A DNA stretch of 64,000 nucleotides, taken from contig OZ020514.1 of NCBI GenBank assembly GCA_963971425.1, positions 40,151,158 through 40,215,157 of the forward strand. Direction: 5' to 3'. Shown one piece after another: positions 24,601 to 44,984 of the stretch; the first letter of the stretch is position 1; every line of letters starts with the position of its first letter. Both the position numbers and the translations under genes were made by a program. The notes under the pieces are model-generated. The model did no database searches and was not told where the DNA came from. It saw only the letters and a program-made list of their open reading frames with translations. The stretch comes from Bryoerythrophyllum caledonicum. Taxonomy: Eukaryota > Streptophyta > Bryopsida > Pottiales > Pottiaceae.

Positions 24601-24912
24601 TGTAAACATAATGAGTTATTTAAGTGTGTTACTTGGAAGGGTGCCCAAATTTTTGGCACCCCCCGTGTGTGTGTCTGTGCAAAGGTCATTATGTACTACT
24701 ATGTCAAATCCTCTCACCTCCAACCTTTGGGTCATGAGTCGGTAAGTAGTTGTCATGCATTCATTATTTCTGTCCACCCCTTCTTGACAATCTTAACTTC
24801 AATAAGCCCTCAACGTATGTTGGGGGGAGAAGTTAAGTACAAGAGGATAAGGGGTTATAGTGAGACAATACGATGCAAATCAATTAATACACTTTGTTTT
24901 GTATGCTACAGT
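21676..24912 (+). other. LINE 5' region with a long open frame and intron-like modules
   Basis: A plus-strand frame is open from ATG 21,676 to TAG 24,079-24,081. It then stays open in the same frame into ORF1. The predicted product is basic and Gln/Lys/Arg-rich with no recognised domain. The DNA contains sequences that look like short introns: 22,498-22,553 and 22,882-22,937 (both 56 bp, both ...CCAAG|GT...AG|GAACC), 23,143-23,210, 23,671-23,727 and 24,742-24,911. The first two lie in a degenerate tandem duplication of about 384 bp. Whether this is a leader coding region or a spliced 5' UTR is undecided. Confidence 0.45.
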
Positions 24913-26375
24913 ATGTCTTCAGCTCAAGATGTTGCCACCTCCTCCAATCGCCTTTTTGTTGATGTGGTAGATGGGAACCCAGTCAATACGAGTCAAAACG
25001 TCTTGTTTATCACAAACACCACCCAGAAGAAAGTGAGGGCAACAAGTTTGCCCTTCACCGAATACTGGCTAGGTTTTCATGCAATGAATACAATTGCGAA
25101 GGAGAATGGGAATAATAAAATACCAATAGTAGGTATTGAAGACCTGGTCAAATGTGGTCTAAGTACGAAAGAGGCAAGCGAAAGTTATGTAGCAGTCCCT
25201 GCTTTCCCATTCACTCCCCAAATAGAGTGGCCATCCAAAAGAATGGATGGAAAAATGGGTAACCATTTTAACCTCACCCAACTTCCAAGTGAAGTTGAGG
25301 TGGATAAAAATGGTTATGCATTAGATTACCAAGTATCGATCCATTTCGAGCTTGGGGACCAAGTCTGGACAAAGGATATTGTCTTAAGTATGGTAAAAAA
25401 TAGACTCAATGAAATGGAAATCCCTACTGGGACAGACATTGGTGAGCCTATAGCCATTTTTTACCACCAAACCAACAATTGGAATGGGGTCATCAAAATA
25501 CACTTAAAAAACCCCGAGATAGACGGTAGAGGATTGTTGAAAGGACTGAGAACCTTCATTCTCATTCTAAATGAAGGGATTCCATATAAGGGGAAAGTAT
25601 GCAAAACATACGACTCCCTTGCCTTTTCACACCTCCTATCAGTCAAAATTTCGGGTCCAAATCTTGCCAACAAAGAATCATATGAACTACATGAAGAGAT
25701 TGTAAGGGAGAGCTTTGCGAGAGGGCAGGATTTTGAAATTACCGGGGTAGAAAAAAAGGCTTTTTCTGACTTCGCATGGGTGAAAACTCCCTCCCCGGAG
25801 CAAGCGGCCAAAGTAAAAGACTATAAAGTCACATTCTCCAATGAGATTTTTGTGCCATGCTTTGCAACTAGAAAAATGGATGAGGACGAAATAGCAAAAA
25901 AGAATTGTCTTATTCTCATTGCCAAAAACCTCAATAAAACAAAAAATGAAAAGGAACTTGCAAGTGGAATCAAGTCCGTAATCGGTGAAGAGAATGTGGT
26001 TGATATATTCTTCAAACTCGAGCACGGGCGACATGTGGGGACTTGTAACATTGAGTGTCTAAACGCTGCAGTATACAAAAAACATGTCAAACAAAGCAAG
26101 AAAATTCATGGAAAGTATGTCATGTTCACTCCCCACCCCAAAAGTTTAGATGGAAGTAATAAACCTAGTACGGATGAACTTGCGAGGTTAGGGTTCTCAG
26201 ATGTAAACTCGGCAGTTGCCAATGCTGTGATTGCCATGGAGAATGGACGAAACAAGGGCAATGGCATTACCCTTGAACAACTCCGAAAGGAAATGAAGAC
26301 TATGAAGGGGGAAATCGTTCAAGAGGCAAGACAATATGCGGATATGGTGCAAGCTAACACGGTCAAGTCCCTTAG

Positions 26376-34268
<7,893 letters not shown>

Positions 34269-34505
34269 AACCCCCCTTTTTCATTGACCGAACATGCATC
34301 CCACCGTACACGCCCTCCCTTTTAGTAGCTTTTTGGGACCTATGGTCCTTGCTCTTGGCCACTTGTTACTGGATACATAGTGTCCACCCTCGAAAGGGGG
34401 TAGTAGTTCCATACTACTAACCCATGCCCGGTGGGCATGGACTTAGTGGTGGAATGAACGGACATTTTATTCACGCCGGCCCTACGGGGACCGGCGTTCT
34501 TCTTC
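34269..34505 (+). promoter_or_regulatory. LINE 3' UTR with two stem-loops, no poly(A) tail
   Basis: Stem-loops are formed by CATGCCCGGTGGGCATG (about 34,422-34,438) and by the GCCGG...CCGGC arms around CCCTACGGGGA (about 34,475-34,496). The segment with GTAGTAGTTCCATACTACT and TGGTGGAATGAACGGACATT is conserved in the old copy (about 970-1,060, minus). It is therefore a candidate recognition structure for the element's own reverse transcriptase. Confidence 0.65.
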
Positions 34506-34518
34506 TACGGAAATGTTC
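34506..34518 (+). repeat. LINE target-site duplication, right copy
   Basis: Exact copy of TACGGAAATGTTC at 21,247-21,259, immediately after the TTCTTC end of the element. Confidence 0.93.
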
Positions 34519-35043
34519 ATCACTTCTGTACTTTGTAAATGATTATTTATTTATTGTACATATTTAACAGGTTATATTTTTTTATATATAATTATGGTAT
34601 ATTGAAAAACTAAAAATAAAATATTGCATTATATATAAATTTTAGGGTTCTTAAACTGTAAATACCATATTAAATACATTTATACAGATGATTCTTTTTT
34701 TCTTCTGAAAATGCAACATCAACTAATTTAACAAGTAAAAATGAAGTGACTAATAAAATATATAGAATTTGTTTAAAGACCTCCAATATTGATTTTGTAA
34801 TGTAAATTTAAGTAACCACTTAATATTAAATTTTAAAAAAAATATACAAAAATAATAATTTCATATATAATTGCGTGTTGTATGTAATTGTTTGTACGAT
34901 GAATAATAATAATAAAAATAATAATAAAAATAATAATAACAATAATAATAATAATATTAATAATAATAATGATAATAATAATAGTAATAGTAGTAATAAT
35001 ATTAAAAAAAATCTACTACAAATACCTAAATTCAATGTATTAT
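34519..35043. other. Harbinger internal sequence with AAT microsatellite
   Basis: AT-rich non-coding sequence; 34,900-35,010 is an imperfect (AAT)n tract. It lies between the LINE insertion and the 3' end of the Myb-like gene. Confidence 0.6.
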
Positions 35044-36001
35044 CTAGAGAGATGGTCCAAGTCTCTGACTACAAATGACATCAGCAAACAAAGCTGCAAT
35101 TCGCTCTTGTGAGGCTTGTGTTGCTTTTAAAATCTCTAACTCCATTTTCTTGTTATCCTCATAGAGTTGTATTGCCGTTTCCATCTTCATTTTTTCAATG
35201 TGTTCTGACGACTCTACAAACTGGTGCAATGCACTACTCATATCTCCATTTGCAGTCTTTTGGCGCTTCATATTTACGCGCCCACGAACTCCAGGTAAGT
35301 TTGATGCCCGATTAGCTTGCCTTGACTCTGTCTTTGCATTTGGTGTAACTTCATCTTCCAAATCAATTGGAGCACCTACTGTGCCAAGTACGGGGGCCCC
35401 TTGATCAATGGCCCCTAGGACTCCATTCGCTTTTGCTGTTTCACTTAACATGGCATCCATAACATTATACCATATCCATTTTGACCCCCCATTATCACTA
35501 GAGACATTGTGTTTTTTTTTTGTCTTCATAATACTACTTCCGTAATTTTTCCCACTTATCCTTGACATGTTTAGGCTCTCGGTATGACTCAATTGGATAA
35601 AATGAAATAATTCTACTACAAAATCTCTCCCAATCTTTTGGGTGGAATGAAGCAGAACCTGAATCCACGATGTGCTCTGCAACAATTTCGATATGTTTTC
35701 TTGTTGTCTCCTAGCTCCATCTGCGATCGTCTCCAGTTGAAGGTGATGAAGTTTGAGGAATAGGTGGTACTTGTGCATGAGGCGCTCTTTGCCTTGGACC
35801 TACAGTTGTTCTCTCTGTACTGCCTCTACTTCCTCTATGCCTTGCACCTCCAGTCTTTGTGCTTTCAGCTCCTTCTCTTGCACCACCCTGGCTTGCTCCA
35901 TGTTGTCTCCTCTCCGTTGCTTGAACTTCTGTACTTGATGTGGATTGTGTCTCCTCATAATCATTGCCGTCGTCATAATACTCATTAGGCTCTTCTTCCA
36001 T
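35044..36001 (-). pseudogene. Harbinger Myb/SANT-like accessory protein, broken
   Basis: Autonomous PIF/Harbinger elements encode a Myb-like partner that binds the ends and helps import the nuclease. Here an acidic, low-complexity N-terminus (MEEEPNEYYDDGNDYEE...) is followed by a trihelix/SANT-like domain (about 35,680-35,540: HPKDWERFCSRIISFYPIES, then HVKDKWEKLRK). A C-terminal region follows, with SGAP-type linkers and a coiled coil (about 35,230-35,060). Two TAG stops interrupt it, just before the SANT-like domain and after EKLRK. A frameshift at the run of nine A/T near 35,514 joins it to the second frame. Confidence 0.72.
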
Positions 36002-36221
36002 GAGGGCTGCAAGATAACTAAAAGAATGAGTTTCTGCAATGAGGGTTTGATAAGAGATAGAGAAGAAGCTCTAAATTGAGAAGAAGCTATGAGTTGAGGA
36101 AGGTAGTGGATTGAGAAGGCTGTGAAGTTGTGAAGTTGTGAAGTTGTGAAGTTATTATATAGAAGGGCTCTATGTGTTTTGTGTGCTGTGGATGTTAGAA
36201 AAAAACTTGAAATTGTTATTC

Positions 36222-36395
36222 GGCTGCAGCTGGCCAGCAGCCGCTACCAAGTTCTGGACGTGCTGGAAGCACAACTGTGTACGACTGTGTCTAGCAGCCC
36301 CCCAACGGTAACATTGTTTACCCTCATCGGCCCCCACCGCGTTAATATTGGTACCGTGGCTATAGCCGGCGGTACCAGCTGATGTGCGTTGGACT
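36222..36395 (+). repeat. Right terminal region of the Harbinger element
   Basis: Reverse complement of the left ~155 bp of the MITE at 8,741-9,018, including the GC-rich GGCTGCAGCTGGCCAGCAGC block and the terminal ATGTGCGTTGGACT. CCT follows. Confidence 0.88.
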
Positions 36396-36398
36396 CCT

Positions 36399-37085
36399 GT
36401 CTCCAGCTCCCTTGCCTCTTGCTCAACGGCCTCATTGAAGTTGATACCCTTCCTTAAAACCCCACTTGTCTATAACCGCCATAACCACCCAATCTCAAAT
36501 CAGCCATGGCGGCTATGTCCATGGCTGGCCATGGCCAGCCATACCCGCCATAGCCAGCAATTATCAACCTTGTCCTCCCCTTCCTTTTCTTCTTCCTTGT
36601 CTTCTTTTCTCCTTCTTTTTTTCTTTCTCGTTCTTCTACTTCTACCTCTATTTCCTTTTACTTTTTCTAATCCTAACTTTCTCCTTCTTCTTCTAACTCT
36701 AATTTTTCTTTCTTTTCTTCTTTCTCTAATTTTTTATTTTTATTTTTATTTTTTTTCTTTTGGAGGTATAGTTTTCTACCTTACCTTCTAAAATTTAGTC
36801 GTCCACCTACTACTAATCACTAAGTCATCACATCAACTTTGGTAATTAAGAACCTAAATAAGTAGTAAAATACGACTAGAGGACCTCCTAAATTCTTGTC
36901 TCTTTTTTTCCTCGCATCTAAAGTTATCCATAATAACCCGAACTTCCTTCCACTAATTCGGTAAAGTGTTCGGAGTTTTTAACACTATTAACCGCCTGTT
37001 GTTGCTAGTTTCTAACTAGTGTACCAAAAATTCAACAGTTTAACCTAAAATTAAATGGGATACAAAAATTTGGCTCACATCCTTG
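36399..37085. other. Non-coding; pyrimidine-rich tract and a 22-bp palindrome
   Basis: A perfect palindrome built on TGGCTGGCCATGGCCAGCCA spans 36,521-36,542, followed by a C/T-rich stretch (36,570-36,770). No gene is recognised. Confidence 0.5.
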
Positions 37086-38218
37086 TGTTGGAAAGAAACA
37101 CTATTGGAGTATTTGTAGAAAGCTAGGTAGTTGTTATAAAAAATTGTATTGATTACAGCTAGTTCTCTCTATTCTATACAAAAAGTACCTTTGTGTACAT
37201 GGTATTTACTACCTGTTCTATGGCAAGAGTACAACTGAAGACTCTATTACTTCGAGACTATACATTCTTGGAAATAATAGCGTGGTAAGTTGATCTTCTT
37301 TGTATCTTTGTATCTACAGCATTGTACATATGAAAGTACAAATGTCATTTACAGCATTGGTTAGAAGTGTTTGTATATGGTGAAAACAAGTGGAACATAT
37401 ACGAACTAGTCATGATATGTTTGTAATCGAAGTGATTATACTATTTGGATTGTTTGTTGCAGTTCGTAATTATTGTATTGTGGAAATCAAGTTGAACACA
37501 TACAAAATGGGGTGTTTAAGGATTAGTACTGGAAGTCAATTTTATTCTTTGAATCGTTTGTACTAATTGCAATGGTTGTACTAGTCTTTGTCGGGTGATA
37601 AAAATTTTGTACTTGAAGTTATTTTTGTTCATATTGTTCGTACCAATTGTAATTATTGTATTGTGTTCCTACATGTTGAAAAGAATTACGTATTGTTTCA
37701 TACTTAGGACATCTATTTTGACTATTTGAACTTTATTTGCCATAGTTTCGTACTGGTTTCTACTAATTCCTACTAGTGCGTACTAATTTGTACTTGTTTG
37801 TAATGATTAATATACTCAAATCTTGTTGTTTCTTCTATAATGTGATAGTTTGCTCTACAATTGGACTAGGTTTAGTGAAATCTTTTTAATGATTGGCAAT
37901 AAACTAAATAGTTTACATGTAGCCCTACGTAATCAATTGAAACTATTGGCTAATTGTTGGTGGGTCGGTACCTAGGTGAAAGAAACTAAAATTTTGGGAG
38001 TACTAACTTCCACATTTTTGTGCACTAACTTCAATTTATTCATTACTAGGTTTTGTGTGCACATCTTCTGGACATGCTTGTTTGCTGATTATTCTCTTTC
38101 TTGCCTTGTAGAGGGCGGTCACCCCACTAGTCCTGACATGTGGATGGTTTAGAAGTATCGCGGTAGTGATGAGCGCATGCACATGGCTGCAATGTTATGG
38201 GAAAATTCTTTTGTAACA
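37086..38218 (+). mobile_element. Candidate LTR followed by a primer-binding-site-like motif
   Basis: The segment begins TGTTGGAAAG and ends AACA, and is directly followed by TGGGTATCAGAGC (38,219-38,231). That is close to the initiator-tRNA-Met complement used by many plant LTR retrotransposons (TGGTATCAGAGC). No gag/pol coding sequence follows and no second LTR was found, so this would be a remnant. Confidence 0.35.
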
Positions 38219-38231
38219 TGGGTATCAGAGC

Positions 38232-40230
38232 TTGACAATCTTGAATCAAATGAGTGAATGATAGTTTATATAATATAAACCAATTCTTTGTGATACTAAT
38301 CCTTTTGTATAGAAAGAAGTCTTACAAATGTAACTATGGATACTCTAAGTTACATGTTTGAATAGTTGGCATTAAAGTATGTATGTATTTGAGTTTCTAA
38401 ATTGCCATTGAAACAAGCTCATACGTTTAAGTAAATTTTATAGTTCACAAATATTCTACATTTTTGTGTATATTCTATATGTTTGATATCAATTCCATAA
38501 AATGTGTACGACATGTCATGGTACAAATAATACCCATATTCTAATTAGAACAACATAAGAAGATAATAAAAACTACATGATTATCGAATTCCCAAATATT
38601 TGGTAAAGTCAAATAAAATAGAAATTGTTGAATTGTTTCGAAGGTCTAATAAAATAGAAATTGCGGGATTGTTTCTTTGATCTAGTTGAAATGAAGCTAC
38701 ATATTATGGCATTTGATCTTTCATGAAAATTTGAAGAATTATTTAACTCAAAATTGGAAATATCAACTACAGCTTCAATGGCTCCATTGTCAATTATTGT
38801 GTGCTGGCAGTGAGTGCTACCACACTTACAATGAAAAGGAAATACAACATCTATCTCATTATTCTCTGATCCATCAAAGCAACAGCCGTAATTCCAAGTC
38901 AACTCCTCTCAAGCCAGGAATAAAAGCCGGAATATTGACTCATGCGAGAAGGCCACGTGGTATAATCGCATGTCAATGTTGTCAATTTTAATTGGGACAT
39001 CTATAAGATTTATGTCTTCACATCTATAGAAAATATAGATACACATAAATTCAGTACTAAAACCAAACTAAAAACCACAGTTTTGCAAAAAAAAATCAAA
39101 GACAGTCATCTATGTACATTTTGGGGTTTGTAGAAAACACCTATGGTTCAAAGAGCTTGTGGCATTGGAGAATTTTGTGGCATTAATGCAAAATGTAACA
39201 TTGTCCAGATACCCTTCATTTTTCCAACCGGCATTAAAAATAATAAAATATGCCTCTGACTTCCTTAGTCTTTTGGAGGCCCTACGATGCTTCAACTCAA
39301 CATCTATAATAATCTCCCCTACATTTGCAAACACAAAACTCCCCTTACAAATACAATTCGAAGATTCCTTCTATTTCTTCTTTGAATCTTCTACTCTTGT
39401 CTCCCTTTCCTTGTTCAATGTACACCTTTGTCTCTTTCTTCCCCTCAGCCCAGCAGATCCACCGGCGCTTTAATATCATAAGGGTCAGGATTTAACGCGA
39501 CCACAAACTGCCCACATGGAGGCTTCACATCCGCAAGATGCTCCGCATGCTCTTCATACAGAGGCTCTACATCCGTAGCTTCATTCGAGGACGCTCCACA
39601 TCTGTGTCCGGCTCCACCAACTCTACACACGGAGACTCTACATCTACAAGCCACTTCACCAGCTCCAAACACTAAGCCTCCGCAACCGCGGGCATTCTAG
39701 GCTCACTTTTAGGCTCTTCTTCCACTTGTTTATCTGACTCAAAAATGTCGGTTCTTACATTGCCGTACATGGACAATTAAGAACACCAAGGTTACATCAC
39801 TTGATATAATAATTCAAAACTAGATAACATTCAAATCCAAACCCATCTGAACTCCGTTGGTAATACGGATTGTGAGATAGTACAGATCAGTACAAATTGG
39901 TACAACTTAGTACAAATAAGTATAATTTAGTACAATGTAGTACAATTTCGTACAATTTAGTACAATTAAGTAACAAAGTAAGTACAACTAATCCAACTAA
40001 TACAAACAGTTAGAGTTCTCAATACCATAAGTCCAAACCATATAAGAAACATACAATTCCATCTGAATTTAAGTACGAACAAAATAAACCAATGTACAAC
40101 TAAAATTGTAAGTCCTAGAGATACTTAGTTATGAAATTAACAAGTACAAACTAGCATACAAAAATACAAACGTTTAGAGCTTTCAGTAATGTCACGGCGT
40201 AGAATTAATTTCTTACTTTATTATGTAGTT
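38232..40230. other. No recognised gene; GTAC-rich short repeats
   Basis: The stretch 39,880-39,970 repeats GTACAAWTTAGTACAA-like words. The reverse-complement pattern is sparsely present inside the candidate LTR (37,690-37,800). A C/T-rich segment with CATCCGTAGCTTC words lies at 39,450-39,700. No coding frame stands out. Confidence 0.35.
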
Positions 40231-40762
40231 TATGTGTAGTCCCTTTATGGACCACGGTCATGAGTGACCATGATCTTAGGTTGTGGATTCCTCATGGAAC
40301 CCACACCCATGTCCAATTTCTCCCATGTGTACAATATCCCTCCTTTGGGATCAAATCCCCTTTATATGGAGGAATATCCTCCTCCATGAAACTACTTTCA
40401 TCAAGAAAGTAGTTTGGCAAGAAAGAGGGACCTCACCCCTCTCCCCTCCTTTGGGTATAAAGGAGAGAGCAAGTGCACTCTCGTGGTCATCCCTTCAATC
40501 ATCTCTTCTTTTCTCACTCCTCTCTTTCTCCTTCTTTCTTTCTCACCATCTCTCTTCACTCTCATAGTTTTTTTTATAGTAAAGGCTCATGAGTTGAGCA
40601 TCTTGAGATCATTTGTGTCCTCTACTCAATGTTATAAATCCTATTTTATTTGTAGTTGTCTGAAATATTGCTCATGTGATGAGCTTTCTTTTATTGTTTT
40701 CTACATGAAATTCTTTGTTTATTCTTTTTTTTGAAACTTTAAATAATAATTTGAGGTTTACA
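40231..40762 (+). mobile_element. Candidate solo or partial LTR (gypsy-like)
   Basis: The segment begins TGTAGTCCC. It contains a TATA-type promoter word (GGTATAAAGGAG, 40,453) and a C/T-rich leader. It is followed at about 40,766 by TTGGTTCTATTGCCGGGAC, which resembles a mutated TGGCGCCGTTGCCGGGGA primer-binding site seen in some plant Ty3/gypsy lineages. No polyprotein follows; short A-rich frames at 40,879-41,317 are unassigned. Confidence 0.3.
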
Positions 40763-41747
40763 TTTTGGTTCTATTGCCGGGACACAAGATTTGTCATAAG
40801 GGTGAGAGCTAAAAGTCTAAAATGTTTATATAAATAAATAAATAAACAAAATTTAATAGTTTATTATATTATGTTGAAATGGATGGTGGTTCGCTGAAAG
40901 ATTTGAAGAAAGTATTTAAAGGAGAAGAGAAGCTTGTAAGTAGAAAAATAATTCTACAAGATATTTTAACATTAAAAGCTCTATTTCAACAACAAGACTC
41001 AAGAAAAATTTATCTTAATAAAACGTTTTCTTTACTGATAAAAACTCTGGACACGAAAATGTGGGACAAGAGACACGGCCAACTTTATCTTCAACTGTAC
41101 CAATACATAAATTAGAAGGAAAATGAATGAGTTACATTTGTTCGCAAGCTATTTTGCCGTTTTGTGTGATATAGCAGTGAGGCAAAGCAAGATAGTGAAG
41201 AGGGAAGGAAAGAAAACTCTCTCACAAAAAGATAAAGAGGTGATAGTTGATATATTCAAAACCGATTTTTTTACAAATAACAAATATTTAACTAAATATG
41301 GAGAAAACAAAGTCTAGAAATGAAAACAAGTCACAATCAAGTCACTGAGAACAAAATACACAGTCGGCGGGCACCAGAGGCCAAAGTAAAGTGAGCGCTA
41401 AGAACTCAATGGACAAACTTGATGTTCAAAAAAAAGAAATACGAGTTGCAAAAAATAGATGTATATTGATCGAAACAAATTACAATGTCGGTTGGCAGCC
41501 AATCATAAGTTGAGATCTCAAGAACTGATAAATACAACTGGCTCAAAAGAATAACATCCTAGAATGAAGTTGAGTAATCGGAAACTAATGAAACGTACAT
41601 GGGCACTCTAAAACAAATTCTACAACACAAATGTTCACTTTCATGTACTTTACAAAATGTATCCTTTGAATAATGAACAAAAACTAATTTGATGACCATC
41701 GGTTGGCCGCCGAAGAAGAAGACCTAGTACCATTCGATTTTGTCCCA
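40763..41747. other. A-rich region with short unassigned frames
   Basis: Two small plus-strand frames (40,879-41,115 and 41,123-41,317, Lys-rich) have no recognised motif. Two copies of the dispersed near-palindrome lie at 41,487-41,504 and about 41,697-41,715. Confidence 0.3.
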
Positions 41748-42400
41748 TCAGACAACTGTGCGCCCATACTCACGCGCCTTTGAAACCGCCCAATGCGCCT
41801 GACCAGATCGATGTGCTTGCTTCAAATATTCAGGGATGCTTGAAAATCTGTGGAGCGGATAGATGAAGGGAAAGATGTCGGTCGCCACGTTTGGGATAAC
41901 TTTGTCATCGTCTCGAAGGCTCAAATGACCCTTAAACGGCAAGGGAATATAACAAATGTTCTCGGGGTTTCTTTGGAGAGACCTTGGGTTCACATCCACA
42001 AACAGAACTTGATGAGGCAGACAGACAACACTCGAATGATTCTTCTTAGAAATAATAGACATCGTTTTGTAACTCCAAGGGAAATTTAAGCTCTGAGCTA
42101 AGTCACGTCTGCTATAGACAAATGACAGCCTATTGATAACACCAACCGGAAGAATATGCCGCAAGACTAGTTGTTACTGCTCCATCGGCAACGTTGCCCA
42201 AAGCGCGACGTTAAAGCACGGGAGCAACATATTAAAAAGCTTTTTCAGACCCGGCTGACAAACAATATTATCAGGAGTGCAAAAACCAGAAGTTAGCACA
42301 CGTGGTTTTACAAAGCAAAGGAGCCCATTGACACAAAGGACAACACACTTTTGATACGGTGAAGAGGTTCCATCTATGCATTTGAAATAAAAGGATGACC
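41748..42400 (-). pseudogene. FCP1/NIF-like phosphatase copy I, nucleophile replaced
   Basis: FCP1/NIF-type HAD phosphatases use the first Asp of a DxDG/DxNG motif as nucleophile. The minus-strand frame reads VVLCVNGLLC, with Cys in the Asp position (about 42,335). It continues with QPGLKKLF, the FNVALWAT block (WSS-equivalent), a spacer, then VLFVDVNPRSLQRNP (the LLIDDSP-equivalent block) and the FPFI...IPEYLKQA C-terminus. One TAA lies after MEQ (about 42,178). It is the most downstream of four tandem copies on this strand. Confidence 0.6.
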
Positions 42401-42759
42401 CCTAGAAAATTAAAAAGAAGACAATCGTCATGATGCCGAATATTAAGGATGGATGAAAATACTATACCGTCAGCTGCCAGACCACGGTGCATAACTAGAA
42501 ACATGACCATCATAAGAGATGAATCACAGACATGTGATAAAAAGAATACATATACACATGAAAACTAGTTCAATGAGAAAATAAATCTTAAGTTCGCAGA
42601 AATTAAGTAATTACAAGGTAATAAAGGTTCAATTTCTGATTGTCGATAGGAGTAAAGAAGAAGAGAAATTTTGAAAAGCCCACCAAAGAAACAAGGGATA
42701 CTCAGTGGGAATAGGCAATTGTCAGCTTGGATTGCTCTTCATCAGGACAGTATGGTGCG

Positions 42760-43845
42760 TCAAAACCCAATGCATTCTGTGTACTTTCGATGGTGAAACG
42801 ACCCTGGATACATTTGAGTCGTTCCAAATTTCCAATTTGATGAGTAGTACTCCCGGACATTGACTCCAGTCTTCAAAAGTCCTGAGAGCCAGGGAATTAA
42901 AGCACTCAAGAGATACGGCTGCATTCTTGGAACTGAGATCTCTGGTGGATTATATATAAAAAGAGAAGGATGGACAACATTATAGGGACTATTGAGGATA
43001 TTTTGGACAGGGAAGGAATCAATAAGAAGCATGTTCAGCTCATTTGCATGTGGCCCGATTAAATAACGTTTATTAGTAAACAGACGGGCCAACCTCTTCA
43101 ACAGCAACGCAACTAAAGTCGTGGGATTCTTGGCCGCAGAGGAATCACAATAGGTAGAGCTCAACACTTTTGTGTCCCTTTGCAAGTCGGGGAAAACATC
43201 AAACAAGTGATCAATGTGTCGACATATATCTTTTGACTTATCGGTTGACCAAAAGGCCAACGAATTGGACAACTAAAAGAAAGTAAGAAACTCTTGAAGC
43301 CGAGGCCTAGATTTTTGATGAAAGCTCTTCCTCTTAGCATTGCCACGACAAACAAAACTTTTGGCAAGAAGAAGCCTCTTTATTGCAAGGATGAGGTAGT
43401 AGCTTGAAGGACCGACTTGGATGTTCCTTGGAACCACATCAGAGCTGAGGTCGGCAGCAAGTACTGAAGTAGATGAAGGTGTCGGCAGGGAGCCGACCAC
43501 ATTGACACCGATAGGACAAGCAACATCCAACACTAAAGCGTCGACGTCAACCTCCTTAAGGTAACAGTGGGTAGAGCCGAAAATGACAGCGACATTTCGA
43601 GAACGCATCGGTAACGCGATCTCAACTGCAATAGCCGGTCCGATTACAACTGCAGGCTTCCCGCCACGGTGAAGTGAGCATTGGCCAAAATTGACATGAA
43701 ATCCAAGACTGCAAGAGGCTCTAGGGATGCCTTGATGCTCCAATCTCTTGTAATCATCCAATAGGGACTGGAAGCCGTAGAAGCGCGGGGAGATGTCCGT
43801 CAGATCAATGTGTCCCAGATCAACCGCAACGGCAAGTTGGTGCAA
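42760..43845 (-). pseudogene. FCP1/NIF-like phosphatase copy II, nucleophile replaced
   Basis: This is a single frame of about 360 codons interrupted by one TAG (43,273-43,275). The N-terminal ~140 residues are of unknown fold. The phosphatase domain follows: SYYLILAIKRLLLA (Ala where the nucleophilic Asp should be), SRPRLQEFLTFF, SLAFWSTDKSKDI, ANELNMLLIDSFPVQNILNS and YNVVHPSLF. The C-terminus is LIPWLSGLLKTGVNVREYY. It is the best-preserved copy. If translated through the stop, it would be a pseudophosphatase at most. Confidence 0.65.
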
Positions 43846-44054
43846 AATTTCCCCAGGAACTCCGACCTCAAGGAGAGAATTTCGCTTCTGAAGTCAATAG
43901 AGCAGACATGCATCGGTTCAGTGAGGCACCAATCGTGTAAGATTGTATAAAAATGAAAGAGCTTTATCACCAAGCAAACTCTATTTATAGCAAGTCAATA
44001 ATAGTCTGACAAAATGAATATTCGAGGGCATCGGCTGCCAGCCGATGCAGCTAT

Positions 44055-44730
44055 CCTATGAGGAAGAAATGCTCCAACGCTCCAAGCTGGGGTAAGCTTC
44101 AACGTATTCTTCCCACTTTGGGTCATCGGGCCATAGACAAGGATATCCTATCAAATTGATGTTCTGACAAACATACTTAGGAACAGGCAATCCCAAAGAA
44201 AGCAAATCGGAAAAGAACTTAACGGCACCAGGAGAACAACATTCTTCTCAGTCTCCTTCAAAGTCCGATTGAATGTTAGTGGATGCATTACATTGAAGGG
44301 ACTATTTCGAACATTATTAAAACAACAGTCGTCGAGAAGAACAGTGTTTAGGCTATCTTCTCCTGTGCCTAACAGGCCGGACGGATGCAAAAAATGGTAG
44401 AAAGCCTACGGTTAAAAAGTGTCCGACCATTGAACGATGTTGTTGCTTTGTCGCAGAAACTGTTGTGGAAACAATGTCTAATATGACTAACAATGCCACA
44501 TTGTCCTTCAAGAGCTATCATTTGTAATTTCAGAAAGGAGTCGGATTGGTCACTCCAAACTGCCACAATGAAGTTCAAAACACAAAATTCGAGAAACTCT
44601 CTCAGCATCGGCCGGAAGATGGTATGCCATTTCTTGTCGGCTCCAACACCTTGCGCCATCAACACACCGTTCAAAGATAGAACAAGGAGGTACTTATTGA
44701 CCTTCTCAGATGGTCCGGCGCAAATCGATA
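44055..44730 (-). pseudogene. FCP1/NIF-like phosphatase copy III, nucleophile replaced
   Basis: The frame reads YLLVLSLNGVLM (Ser for Asp, about 44,665), FRPMLREFLEFC, FIVAVWSDQSDSF. After a frameshift near 44,370 it continues SLNTVLLDDCCFNNVRNS, PFNVMHPLTF and, after another frameshift, LGLPVPKYVCQNINL...PKWEEYVEAYPS. The C-terminal PKWE...(F/Y)PS ending is shared with copy IV. A perfect form of the dispersed palindrome sits just past the end, at 44,028-44,048. Confidence 0.62.
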
Positions 44731-44984
44731 AAGACCACTCACTTGCGTCGCCGACTCCAGGGTTAACCTAGAGAAATGAATGGATGACGATGCATGAATT
44801 ACTAAACCATCAAGTGCAGAAGAAGTTGAGATAATTACAAGCGATGTTTACTATGAGAAAACATTCACACAAAGAAATTATCACTGTGCAAACTCAAAAC
44901 AAAATTCCATAATCATGACAAAAGTCATGAAAAGAAATGGGAACAATTTCAGCGTTGGCTGACAACCGACGGATTGAACTAACG

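Noticed and set aside
38219..40830. Possible complete LTR retrotransposon between the two candidate LTRs
   Set aside because: The two LTR candidates are unlike each other, their primer-binding-site-like motifs imply different tRNAs, and no gag or pol sequence lies between or after them.
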